From assembly GCA_019637115.1 (NCBI GenBank), contig JAHBWH010000009.1, positions 32,195-96,194 on the forward strand: a stretch of DNA of 64,000 bases. Reading direction: 5' to 3'. Of this stretch, positions 55,513-63,631 are shown one piece after another. Under the pieces are notes generated by a model, which was given only the letters and a program-made list of their open reading frames with translations, did not search any database and was not told the origin of the DNA. This DNA is from Myxococcales bacterium (GTDB lineage: Bacteria > Myxococcota_A > Polyangia > Polyangiales > Houyiibacteriaceae). The position numbers and the translations under genes were made by a program. Numbering within the stretch: position 1 is the first letter of the stretch; each line of letters starts with the position of its first letter.

Positions 55513-57660
55513 ATGAGTCATGGCCCCCGCTGGTCCGTCCCGAAGTGGATGCTCGGCGTCGCGCTGATCCTCGGCTGCGATTGCAGCGCGGCGCCCCCGA
55601 CCCGCACCTGCACCGGCCCCGAAGACTGCGGCGCCAGCGAGGTCTGCGTGGACGAGCGCTGCGTCCCGCGGGGCGAGCCCGACAGCGGCTTCGATGGCGG
55701 GAGCGGCGACGACGCCACGACGCCGCGCCCCGATGGGGGCGAGGGCGTGGACGCGCGCACACCGAGCGGCTGCGTCCCCGCGACCTGCGACGACTTCGAC
55801 ATCGACTGCGGCCCCGCCCCCGACGGCTGCGGCGGCGCCATCCTCTGCGGCACGTGCCCCTCGGGTCAGGTCTGTGGCGGCGGCGCCGACCGCGGTCGCT
55901 GCGTCACCCCGGCGTGCGCGCCGCTGAGCTGCGGCGACTACATGGGCGTGAACTGTGGGGTCGTGGCGGATGGCTGCGGTGGGCTGACGGAGAGCTGCGG
56001 CGACTGCATCGCGCCCGAGATCTGCGGGGGAGGCGACACCCCCAACCGCTGCGGCGGCGGCGTCCGAACCGGTCCAGGCTGCGAGGGCCTCTGCCGCAAC
56101 CAGGTCTATTGCGGGCCTGGGGCAGCCACGACGTTGAGCGGGCGCGTCTTCGCGCCCAACGGGACGCTCCCGCTGCCCAACGCGGTCGTGTACGTGCCCA
56201 ACGCGCCGCTGCCAGCCATTACCAACGGCATCTCGTGCGAGCGATGCGAGGACGAGGACCTCGGCGCTCCGCTCGTCGGGACGGTCAGCGACTACGACGG
56301 CACGTTCGAGCTGCGGCACGTGCCGGCAGGCATCGCGTTCCCGCTGGTGGTGAAGATCGGCAAGTGGCGGCGGGTGGTGATGATCGAGCCGCGCGAGCCC
56401 TGCTCGACGACGGCGCTCACGCCCGAGCAGACGCGGCTGCCGCGCAACCGTGGCGAGGGCGACCTCCCGCAAATCGCCGTCTCGACCGGAAGCGTGGACG
56501 CGATGGAGTGCGTCTTCCGCAAGCTCGGCGTGAGCGACTTCGAGTTCACGCGCCCTGATGGGACCGGGGCGATCCACCTCTATCGCGCCAACGGCGCGTG
56601 GGCCGATGCCGCGCTGCGGACGACGTGCGGGACGAATTGCACCGACCGCGCGCCGGGTAGCTGCAGCGGGAGCTGCCCGCCCCACACGCTCACGACCGCC
56701 CTGATGGACGACCCCGCGCGCCTCGCGAGCTACGACCTCGCGGTCTTCGGCTGCGAGGCGACCGCGACCACCGGCGTCACGCGGAGCAACGCGCGCCGAC
56801 GCGTGATCCGTGACTACCTCGACGGCGGCGGGCGAGCCTTCCTCTCGCACTACGCCTACGACTGGCTCTTCAACAACAACGAGGGGCCCGCCCCCACGCT
56901 GCACACGACGGCGGTCTGGAGCGGGAGCACGACGACGGGCGTGAACAGCTCGCGGGCCTTCGTCGACACGGGCTTCCCGCGCGGCGCCATCTTCTGGGAT
57001 TGGCTCGTCGAGGTGGACGCGGCGGCGACGCTCGCGCCGCCGCAGATCGCGATCACCGACCCGCGCTTCTTCGTCCGCGACGTCGCGGGCGGCAGCCGGC
57101 GCTGGGTCCACACGGTCTCCGGGGCGGCAGGCCACGCGAGCCACAACTCGATCCAGCAGTACACCTTCAACACGCCGGTGGGGGCCCCGGACGACATGGT
57201 GTGCGGACGCGTCGTGTACAGCGCGTTCCACGTCTCGGGTGGCAGCACCGGGAGCGCGACCTTCCCGGGCCATTGCTCGACGGCGGCGCTCACGCCGCAG
57301 GAGAAGGTGCTCGCGTTCATGCTCTTCGACCTCGCGACCTGCGTGAGCGGCGACGAGCCGCCGCCTCCGCCGACCTGCACCCCACGGACCTGCGAGGCGC
57401 TCGGCATCGAGTGTGGCCTCGCAGGTGATGGCTGCGGCGGCTCGATCGACTGCGGCCCCTGCCCGGAGGGCAGCGCCTGCGGCGCTGGCGGCGTGCCGAA
57501 CGTCTGCAGCGCGCCCTGCCCCCCGCTCTCGTGCGCCGACCACGACGCCGAGTGCGGCGAGGTCTCGGACGGCTGCGGCGGCGTGCTCGACTGTGGCGAC
57601 TGCGAGGCGCCCGACGTCTGTGGCTTCTCGGAGCCGAATCGCTGCGGCAGCCTCGTCTGA
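55513..57660 (+). CDS. Lipoprotein with four GCGG Cys modules
   Basis: 715 residues. After a hydrophobic start (WMLGVALILGCDCS, lipobox-like) there are two modules of the form C-x-P-x2-C...CG-x4-DGCGG-x3-CG-x-C...C (about 110-210) and two more at the C-terminus (about 640-710). Between them lies a large domain with a carboxypeptidase-regulatory-like strand set (LSGRVFAPNGTLPLPNAVVYVPN, TVSDYDGTFELRHVPAG) and a later region with GGGRAFLSHYAYDWLFNN. Function unknown; outer surface. Start ATG 55513 with GGAGGAGCGAG upstream; the preceding 138 bp are less GC-rich and probably hold the promoter. Confidence 0.75.
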   Translation: MSHGPRWSVPKWMLGVALILGCDCSAAPPTRTCTGPEDCGASEVCVDERCVPRGEPDSGFDGGSGDDATTPRPDGGEGVDARTPSGCVPATCDDFDIDCGPAPDGCGGAILCGTCPSGQVCGGGADRGRCVTPACAPLSCGDYMGVNCGVVADGCGGLTESCGDCIAPEICGGGDTPNRCGGGVRTGPGCEGLCRNQVYCGPGAATTLSGRVFAPNGTLPLPNAVVYVPNAPLPAITNGISCERCEDEDLGAPLVGTVSDYDGTFELRHVPAGIAFPLVVKIGKWRRVVMIEPREPCSTTALTPEQTRLPRNRGEGDLPQIAVSTGSVDAMECVFRKLGVSDFEFTRPDGTGAIHLYRANGAWADAALRTTCGTNCTDRAPGSCSGSCPPHTLTTALMDDPARLASYDLAVFGCEATATTGVTRSNARRRVIRDYLDGGGRAFLSHYAYDWLFNNNEGPAPTLHTTAVWSGSTTTGVNSSRAFVDTGFPRGAIFWDWLVEVDAAATLAPPQIAITDPRFFVRDVAGGSRRWVHTVSGAAGHASHNSIQQYTFNTPVGAPDDMVCGRVVYSAFHVSGGSTGSATFPGHCSTAALTPQEKVLAFMLFDLATCVSGDEPPPPPTCTPRTCEALGIECGLAGDGCGGSIDCGPCPEGSACGAGGVPNVCSAPCPPLSCADHDAECGEVSDGCGGVLDCGDCEAPDVCGFSEPNRCGSLV

Positions 57661-57730
57661 CGCTGTCGACCGCGCGAGGCACTGGTCACGAATTGGCGCG
57701 CGCTGGACCGGTGGTGGCAGCTTCTGCTCG

Positions 57731-58591
57731 GTGAGTGGGCAGACGAGCCGACAGACGCGCTGGTGGGGTGAGCATCGGGTGCCCGAGGAGGGCCTCTACG
57801 TCCGAATCGGCGCCTGTTTCCTGCAGATGCGGCGCAGCGCGCACGAGTGGTCGCTGCACCACCACTACGCCGGTGATCCTCTCGACCCGACGGTCGACAT
57901 CCACACGGGCCAAGACGCCGCGGCCGACGATCTGGGCCGCACCTCGATCGTCGCGACGAGCGCGGCTGGCGCCGAGACCAGCCTGCTCGGGATCGCGCCG
58001 CCGGGCGACGAGCAGATGCTCCGCGCGGTCGTGAACGCGACGAGTGAGGTCATCGAGCTCGTGCCGCGGCTCGCGAACCGCTCGGTGGTCGCGCGACCGC
58101 AGCGCCCGCTCCGCCTCCCAGCCGGACAGACCGCGCACCTCTACGTCGGCACACCGCTCTGGGTCGCCGTCAGGGTGCCAGGAGGCCCCGAGATGCTCGA
58201 GCTGCCGCTGATCGTGCCGACCGAGACGTGGTTCGGCCCCTCGCCGGTCGAGGGCGAGCTCTGCTATTCGGCGCGCACGCGCGCCGTCTCGAGCCTCGAC
58301 GAGGTGCCGGGGCTGACGACTCGCGCGCTCACGCGCGTGACGCTGATCAACCGCGCCTCGGACGCGATGGACCTCGAGCGGCTGCGCCTCCCGGTGCCGC
58401 GGCTCCGCCTCGCTTGGGACGACGCGATCGGACGCTTCGTCACCGACGAGCTCGAGCTGCGGCGGGAGGAGGACGGCAAGACGGCCAACGTGGAGATCAA
58501 GAGCCTCCCCGCGGGTCTGACGGTGACCACGCCGCCGCGGGAGGTCACGCGGCGGAGCTGGAGCCACGCGCTGAGCGCGCTCTGGGCCTGA
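57731..58591 (+). CDS. DUF432-like protein
   Basis: 286 residues, no signal or membrane helix. GLYVRIGACFLQMRRSAHEWSLHHHY and LELPLIVPTETWFGPSPVEGELCYSARTRA resemble the DUF432 family, which I recall as often located beside MscS channels. The protein is mostly beta-strand and may bind or regulate the neighbouring channel; the family has no assigned biochemical role. Start GTG 57731 is uncertain, as the first 20 residues are poorly conserved-looking. The MscS gene follows after 12 bp. Confidence 0.62.
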   Translation: MSGQTSRQTRWWGEHRVPEEGLYVRIGACFLQMRRSAHEWSLHHHYAGDPLDPTVDIHTGQDAAADDLGRTSIVATSAAGAETSLLGIAPPGDEQMLRAVVNATSEVIELVPRLANRSVVARPQRPLRLPAGQTAHLYVGTPLWVAVRVPGGPEMLELPLIVPTETWFGPSPVEGELCYSARTRAVSSLDEVPGLTTRALTRVTLINRASDAMDLERLRLPVPRLRLAWDDAIGRFVTDELELRREEDGKTANVEIKSLPAGLTVTTPPREVTRRSWSHALSALWA

Positions 58592-58603
58592 GAGCGAGAT
58601 GAC

Positions 58604-59413
58604 ATGAGGGAGATCGTCGACCAGCTGAAGGAGTGGGTCTTGGGGATCGGGTGGAGCTCGATGCTCCGGGCGGCGATCTTCGTCCTCGTCGGGCTCTTCT
58701 TCGCGCGGCTCGCCGCCGGCGTGATGGGGCGGATGTTCGGCGGGCGCGTCGACAAGCAGCAGACGATGCTGCTTCGCCGGCTGGCGTTCTACCCGATCCT
58801 CCTGCTCTCCATCACCGCCGCGCTGCGCGAGGTCGGCTTCGACATGAGCGTCTTCCTCGGGGCGGCGGGTCTCTTCACCGTCGCGCTCGGCTTCGCCTCG
58901 CAGACCTCGGCCTCGAACCTCATCAGCGGCCTTTTCCTGATCGGCGAGCGCTCCTTCGTCGTCGGCGACTTCATCGAAGTGGGCGGGGTCACGGGCGAGG
59001 TGCTCAGCATCGACCTGCTCAGCGCGAAGGTGCGCACCTTCGACAACCTCTACGTGCGCATCCCCAACGAGACCCTCGTGAAGTCCAACGTCACGAACCT
59101 CAGCCGCTTCCCGATCCGTCGCCTCGATCTCGTGCTCCGCGTCGGCTACCGCAGCGACCTCTCCACGATCCGCGCGCTCCTCCTCGACGTGATCGCGAAC
59201 GAGCCGCGGGTGCTCGACGAGCCCAAGCCGCTCTTCTTCGCGCAAGAGTTCGAGCCCACCGGCGTCCGCCTGCAGTTCAGCGTCTGGTGCCGCCGCGAGA
59301 TCTTCTTCGACGTCCGCGCGACGCTGCAGGCGGAGATCCGCAAGCGCTTCAACGAAGAGGGCGTCGAGTCGCCTGCGGCGCGCTGGACGATGGACGGAAC
59401 GCCTCCCGTCTGA
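58604..59413 (+). CDS. MscS-family mechanosensitive ion channel
   Basis: 269 residues. Three N-terminal hydrophobic helices, the last being the pore helix region GLFTVALGFASQTSASNLISGLFLIGERSFVVGD, then the beta-domain (FIEVGGVTGEVLSIDLLSAKVRTFDNLYVRIPNETLV) and a C-terminal alpha/beta vestibule. It opens on membrane tension and releases solutes during osmotic downshock. Length equals that of E. coli MscS. Start ATG 58604, 12 bp after the DUF432-like gene, so the two are likely one operon. Confidence 0.93.
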   Translation: MREIVDQLKEWVLGIGWSSMLRAAIFVLVGLFFARLAAGVMGRMFGGRVDKQQTMLLRRLAFYPILLLSITAALREVGFDMSVFLGAAGLFTVALGFASQTSASNLISGLFLIGERSFVVGDFIEVGGVTGEVLSIDLLSAKVRTFDNLYVRIPNETLVKSNVTNLSRFPIRRLDLVLRVGYRSDLSTIRALLLDVIANEPRVLDEPKPLFFAQEFEPTGVRLQFSVWCRREIFFDVRATLQAEIRKRFNEEGVESPAARWTMDGTPPV

Positions 59414-59501
59414 TCAGGCTCGATCGCTCCGACGAGCCGGCGACCGGCCGGTGAGGCATGTGGTGAGCCGAGGCCGTCGAGCTGGCCTCGAGCGGAAGGT
59501 C

Positions 59502-61358
59502 TCAAGGTGCGCAGCGGTCCGATGTCCCGGGGACCAGCGCGGTGGTCGTTGCCGCATCGAAGACGGTCGCGGCCAACGCCCGGGGCGTCAGCGTGAGGGG
59601 GACGGCCTCCCCGCCGTCAGTCGCCTCGTCCGGGGACGAGGTCGCCGGGACGCCGCAGCCCGCCTCGGGCGCTCGGTTGAAGGGGAGATCGAGCACGGCC
59701 CTTCCGCCGCTCTGCACGACCACGCGGCGAGCCCCGCCCGCCTCGACGATCGGGGTCGGGAGGAACGCGGTCACGCTCGCGTCGTCGAAGCGCTGCAGCG
59801 TGATCGTCTCGCGGAGCGCCGCCACCCAGGGCAGGAAGATCGCGTCGCTCGCCGTCACCCCCGTGACGAAGGGGACACCTTCGACACCGTCGACACGGAC
59901 GTTCGTCAGCGCCGCCCCGGAATCGAGCGGGACCCACGTCGCACCGTGGAAGCTGCCTCCTTCGTCGAACCGCAAGAGCGCGGGCAGACCCATGAGGCTG
60001 CCGGCGACGAGGACGCGCGACGTGACGGGATCCCACGTCGCCGCGACGGCGCGAGAGCCCGTGTCAGCCGACCGCCACCCGAACGGCATCGTCGCCGTGT
60101 CCGGGGCACCGATGCGCGCGACGAACGTGCGTGAGCCCGTCCCCTCGATCGCGCCGACCGCGAAGATCGTGTTGCCGACGACGATCCCGCTGGAGAAAAA
60201 TGCGTCCTCTCCTGCGCCCGCTCGCGCGCACGACGCCCACTCGACCTGCAAGGCCGAATCGAACGCGACGACCAGGGCTTCTCGATTCGGTCGCACCCCG
60301 CACTCGCCGAAGCCGATCCAGTGCGCGACCGCGCCTCCGGGCGTGAGCCCATAGAGCAGCTCGTCCTCGGTCGTCCCGTACGTGCGCGCCATCCCGAGGC
60401 CGGTCGGTCCGACGCGAACGAGGAGGAGATCATTGTTGGGGCCCGTGCCGCGACCTCCGCGATGCAGCCCGGCCGCCACGACCTCGGTCCCTCGCGCAGC
60501 GGCCGCGTAGAAGCGCTCGTTCCGGGTCGCCTCACCGAAGCGCGACGCCCAACGAGACCCACCGTCGCCGAGGTAGTGGAGCGCGAAGGCGTCGCGATTG
60601 GTGCCGACCATCGCCGAACCGACGACGAGCACGCCGTCCCCGAGGGATGCACCGCCCAACACCTCGATGGAGTCCACGGAGGGGAAGTCGAAGCGCGACG
60701 GTGACGCGGGTGGCGGCGGCGGGCCCGCGTCCGCGCCCGCGTCGATCGGGCCCGCGTCCCGACCCCCCGCGTCTGCGCTGGGGGCCGCGTCGTGGGCAGC
60801 GTCGGCGTCGTCTCCTGCATCGCGTCCGCCGTCGGGGCGGCATCCGGAGTCGAGACACTCGAGGGCCTCGGGCGCGACCACCGCGTCCTCACACTCACCA
60901 ACCACGTCGCACCGCTCCTCCGCTTCACAAGGCCCTGCGCCGAGGCAAGCGTCGTAGAGGCGCAAGCGCACCACGCGCACCTCGCCCGCGACGTAGCCGC
61001 TGATCACTTGGGTCTCGACGCGGCCGAAGCCGTCGAGCTCCGTGCTGGCGACGATCCGATACCGCCCCTCCGCGAAGCGCTGCGGCGTCAGCAGGACGCG
61101 GATCGGCCAGCTCGCGTCGCCAGAGACCTCCCAATCGCGACGGTCGGTCAGCGCGCCCTCGTCTCGTGGAGGCGCCGTGCTGGCGGCCGTGGCGTAGGCC
61201 GAGACGCGCACGGAGCGCGCTTGCTCGCGGATCACCGGATCAGCCTCGAGGATCAAGAGCACGTGCGTGGGCGTGGGCTCCTCCTTGCAGCCCGAGAGAG
61301 TGCTCAGCAGGCTCAGCAGGCTCAGCAGGCTCAGCAGGGTGCGCCTCGCCGCGCTCAT
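59502..61358 (-). CDS. Large lipoprotein, possibly propeller-like
   Basis: 618 residues. Signal with four LLS repeats (RTLLSLLSLLSLLSTLSGC) and lipobox LSGC; a helical-beta region (30-130), a short Cys cluster (GAGPCEAEERCDVVGEC), an Asp/Ala linker (GGRDAGDDADAAHDAAPSADAGGRDAG) and a C-terminal 380-residue domain with repeated G-x-L-V-x-G/V-A-G strands (DGVLVVGSAM, TEVVAAGLH, NTIFAVGAIEG, SRVLVAGSLMG), as in propeller-like surface proteins. Its ATG overlaps the stop of the upstream TPR gene by 4 bp. Confidence 0.75.
   Translation of the reverse strand: MSAARRTLLSLLSLLSLLSTLSGCKEEPTPTHVLLILEADPVIREQARSVRVSAYATAASTAPPRDEGALTDRRDWEVSGDASWPIRVLLTPQRFAEGRYRIVASTELDGFGRVETQVISGYVAGEVRVVRLRLYDACLGAGPCEAEERCDVVGECEDAVVAPEALECLDSGCRPDGGRDAGDDADAAHDAAPSADAGGRDAGPIDAGADAGPPPPPASPSRFDFPSVDSIEVLGGASLGDGVLVVGSAMVGTNRDAFALHYLGDGGSRWASRFGEATRNERFYAAAARGTEVVAAGLHRGGRGTGPNNDLLLVRVGPTGLGMARTYGTTEDELLYGLTPGGAVAHWIGFGECGVRPNREALVVAFDSALQVEWASCARAGAGEDAFFSSGIVVGNTIFAVGAIEGTGSRTFVARIGAPDTATMPFGWRSADTGSRAVAATWDPVTSRVLVAGSLMGLPALLRFDEGGSFHGATWVPLDSGAALTNVRVDGVEGVPFVTGVTASDAIFLPWVAALRETITLQRFDDASVTAFLPTPIVEAGGARRVVVQSGGRAVLDLPFNRAPEAGCGVPATSSPDEATDGGEAVPLTLTPRALAATVFDAATTTALVPGTSDRCAP
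61303..61338. repeat. Four 9-bp repeats in a signal peptide
   Basis: Four exact copies of CTCAGCAGG encode (LLS)4 in the hydrophobic core of the 59502-61358 lipoprotein signal. Copy-number change would lengthen or shorten the core by three residues and could tune export. Confidence 0.85.
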
Positions 61359-61942
61359 CGCCGACCTCCCAGCGTCTGGATGACGAAATCATGCTCGGGC
61401 GTCTGGGCTCCGCCGCCACTCCGAGCGAGCGCGATCGCGAGCGCCACGCCGCCGCCGACCACCGCGAGCGCGGCCAGCGCTCCTCCCCACCGGCGTCTTC
61501 GACGACGCGGCGCCTCGTCATCGGGGCGCACCGTGACCTCCGAGCTGCCCTGGGCCGCCATCGCGGCCTCCACGAGGGCGCGTTGGCGGGTGAGGTCTTC
61601 GCGGAGCACGTCGATCCGCCTCTGGACGGCGGTCGCGTTCGAGGCGGTGGGCAGCGCCTCGAGGTAGGCCTCGAAGGCGTCGAGAGCCTCCTGGTTTCGG
61701 CGCAGCCGATCCGCCGTCGTGCCGATGTTGTAGAGCAGGCGCGGCCGAGGGCTCAGCGCGTAGGCGCTCCGGAAGAGGTCGAGGGCGGCCTCGTAGGACC
61801 CCGCGTCGAACGCGACGACCGCGGCCTCGTATCGCTCGCGCGCCCGCTCATCCGCCTCCGCGACGTCGCTCGGCTCTTGCGCGCGTGCCCCGACGACCCA
61901 GGACACCGAGAGAGCGCACACCCAGACCCCGATCCTGCTCAT
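61355..61942 (-). CDS. TPR-repeat envelope protein
   Basis: 195 residues. Signal peptide (MSRIGVWVCALSVSWVVGARAQ), TPR region (RYEAAVVAFDAGSYEAALDLFRSAYALSP; LLYNIGTTADRLRRNQEALDAFEAYLEALP; about 40-110), a charged linker and a C-terminal membrane helix (WGGALAALAVVGGGVALAIALA). It probably scaffolds the lipoprotein encoded immediately downstream. It starts a two-gene operon. Confidence 0.82.
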   Translation of the reverse strand: MSRIGVWVCALSVSWVVGARAQEPSDVAEADERARERYEAAVVAFDAGSYEAALDLFRSAYALSPRPRLLYNIGTTADRLRRNQEALDAFEAYLEALPTASNATAVQRRIDVLREDLTRQRALVEAAMAAQGSSEVTVRPDDEAPRRRRRRWGGALAALAVVGGGVALAIALARSGGGAQTPEHDFVIQTLGGRR

Positions 61943-61951
61943 GTCGGGCGC

Positions 61952-61957
61952 ATGCTA
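61952..61957 (-). promoter_or_regulatory. -10-like box TAGCAT, 9 nt before ATG
   Basis: TAGCAT ends 9 nt before the TPR gene start; no Shine-Dalgarno lies between. Confidence 0.42.
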
Positions 61958-62021
61958 CTGCGAGCGCCCCTCGCAGACGTAGGAAGAACGGAAGATTCCG
62001 TATACGGCGAGACGCGCCTCC

Positions 62022-63614
62022 TCAGCCGTCGTCGTCCCGAAAGGACCATCGGGACTCCGTTGGTTCCCAGGCGTCACGCAGCGCCTCGGCGCGGGCGTGG
62101 ATCGCCTCGCGGTGCTCGTCGTCCCAACGGTCCCACGTCGAGAAGAGCGCGCGGACGCGCGGGTTCGTGTCGAGGCGCGCGCGGTGGCGGGCCATGAAGT
62201 CCCAGAAGAGCGCGTTGAAGGGGCAGGCGGTGTCGCCGATGCGGGCCTTCGGATCATAGACGCACGCGCCGCAGTGATCGCTCATGCGTTGGAGGTAGGC
62301 CGCGCTCGCCGCGTAGGGCTTCGTCGTGAAGGTCGGGTCGGCGTAGAGGGCCATGCCATGCACGTTGGGGAGCTCGACCCACTCGTAGGCGTCGACGAAG
62401 CCGGCCCAGAACCAGTGGCTCAGCTCGAGCGGGGCGGCGCCGTAGAGCAGCCCGAGGTTGCCGAGCACCATGAGCCGCTGGATGTGGTGGGCGTAGCCCG
62501 TCTCCTTCACCTGCCCCGCGGCGGCGCGCACGCACCGCATCTCGGTCGTGTCGGGCTCCCAGTAGAAGGCCGGCAGCCTTCGCTTCGCGCCCAGCTCGTT
62601 CGCGTCGCGCATCGCGGGCATGCGCTCCCAATAGACGAGCCGCATGTACTCGCGCCAACCGAGCACCTGCCGCACGAAGCCCTCGCACGACGCGAGCGGC
62701 ATCGCGCCGCGCCCGTGGGCCTCGAGCGCGGCCTCGACGACCTCGCGTGGCGTGAGCAGCCCGAGGTTCATGGGCACGGAGAGCAGCGCGTGCCACATCC
62801 ACGGCTCGTCCTCGAGCATCGCGTCCTGATAGGGACCGAAACGCGCGGCGGCGGCCTCGACGAAGTGGTCGAGCGCGCGGCGCGCGTCGTCGCGCGTGAC
62901 GGGCCAGTCGAAGCCGTCGACCGAGCCCCAGGTCCGCGGGAAGTCGCGCGCCACGCGGGCCATGGTGCGCTCGGTGATCGTGTCGGGCGCGAAGCGCAGG
63001 CGGCGGGGTGGACGCTTACCCTTCGGCACCTTCCGGTTGTCCGCGTCGAACGAGAGCTTGCCTCCGACCGGCTTGCCGCCCTCCATGAGCCACCCCGTGC
63101 GTGCGCGCATGAAGGCGTAGAAACGATCCTGCCGCCAGCGCTGCGGGGCTCGATGGGGCTTCTGCGCCCGAGCCCACGCGGCCGCCTCGGCGCGTGGAAG
63201 GAGGAAGGGATGCGCGTCGCCGCCGTCGTCGTGGAGGACGAGCGGCACACCGAGGGAACCGACCTCCTCGGCTCGCGCGAAGCGGCGGTCGATCGCGTGC
63301 TCACGAGGCCGGAGCGCGTGCACCTCACGGCTGCCCCGCGCCCCGACGTGCGCGCGGATGCCGTCGAGATAGGTCGGCGCGCGAATGACGGCCACGTCAT
63401 AGCCCGCCGCCTCGAGCTCGGCCGCGAAGTGCCGCATGGCGGAGAGCACGAGCACGAGCTTCTTCGCGTGCCAAGGCAGCGCCGCCCCCTTCGCCTCCGA
63501 CTCGATGAGCACGACCGTGCCGTCGCCAGGATCGTCGGGCACGCACGAGAAGACCCGGTTCAGATCCCACGGACCGACGAAGAACGCTGGCGCACCTCGC
63601 TTCAGCTTCGGCAT
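62022..63614 (-). CDS. phrB: Fe-S bacterial cryptochrome/(6-4) photolyase
   Basis: 530 residues. The protein matches the FeS-BCP (PhrB) branch: an N-terminal Rossmann-like domain and an all-helical FAD domain. Four cluster Cys lie at 310 (SCEGFVRQVLGWREY), 448 and 451 (HCGAC) and 464 (ACPFNALFWDF); the 448/451/464 spacing equals that of PhrB Cys438/441/454. It would repair (6-4) UV photoproducts in DNA using light, FAD and a [4Fe-4S] cluster. Start ATG 63614; further upstream the frame enters the direct-repeat array, so the open extension is not real coding. Confidence 0.93.
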   Translation of the reverse strand: MPKLKRGAPAFFVGPWDLNRVFSCVPDDPGDGTVVLIESEAKGAALPWHAKKLVLVLSAMRHFAAELEAAGYDVAVIRAPTYLDGIRAHVGARGSREVHALRPREHAIDRRFARAEEVGSLGVPLVLHDDGGDAHPFLLPRAEAAAWARAQKPHRAPQRWRQDRFYAFMRARTGWLMEGGKPVGGKLSFDADNRKVPKGKRPPRRLRFAPDTITERTMARVARDFPRTWGSVDGFDWPVTRDDARRALDHFVEAAAARFGPYQDAMLEDEPWMWHALLSVPMNLGLLTPREVVEAALEAHGRGAMPLASCEGFVRQVLGWREYMRLVYWERMPAMRDANELGAKRRLPAFYWEPDTTEMRCVRAAAGQVKETGYAHHIQRLMVLGNLGLLYGAAPLELSHWFWAGFVDAYEWVELPNVHGMALYADPTFTTKPYAASAAYLQRMSDHCGACVYDPKARIGDTACPFNALFWDFMARHRARLDTNPRVRALFSTWDRWDDEHREAIHARAEALRDAWEPTESRWSFRDDDG

Positions 63615-63631
63615 GGGGTAAGGCCTGTGGT

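Noticed and set aside
53848..57543. 1231-codon open frame on the minus strand
   Set aside because: Low-complexity Arg/Ala/Glu translation across three unrelated plus-strand features with convincing domains; a high-GC shadow.
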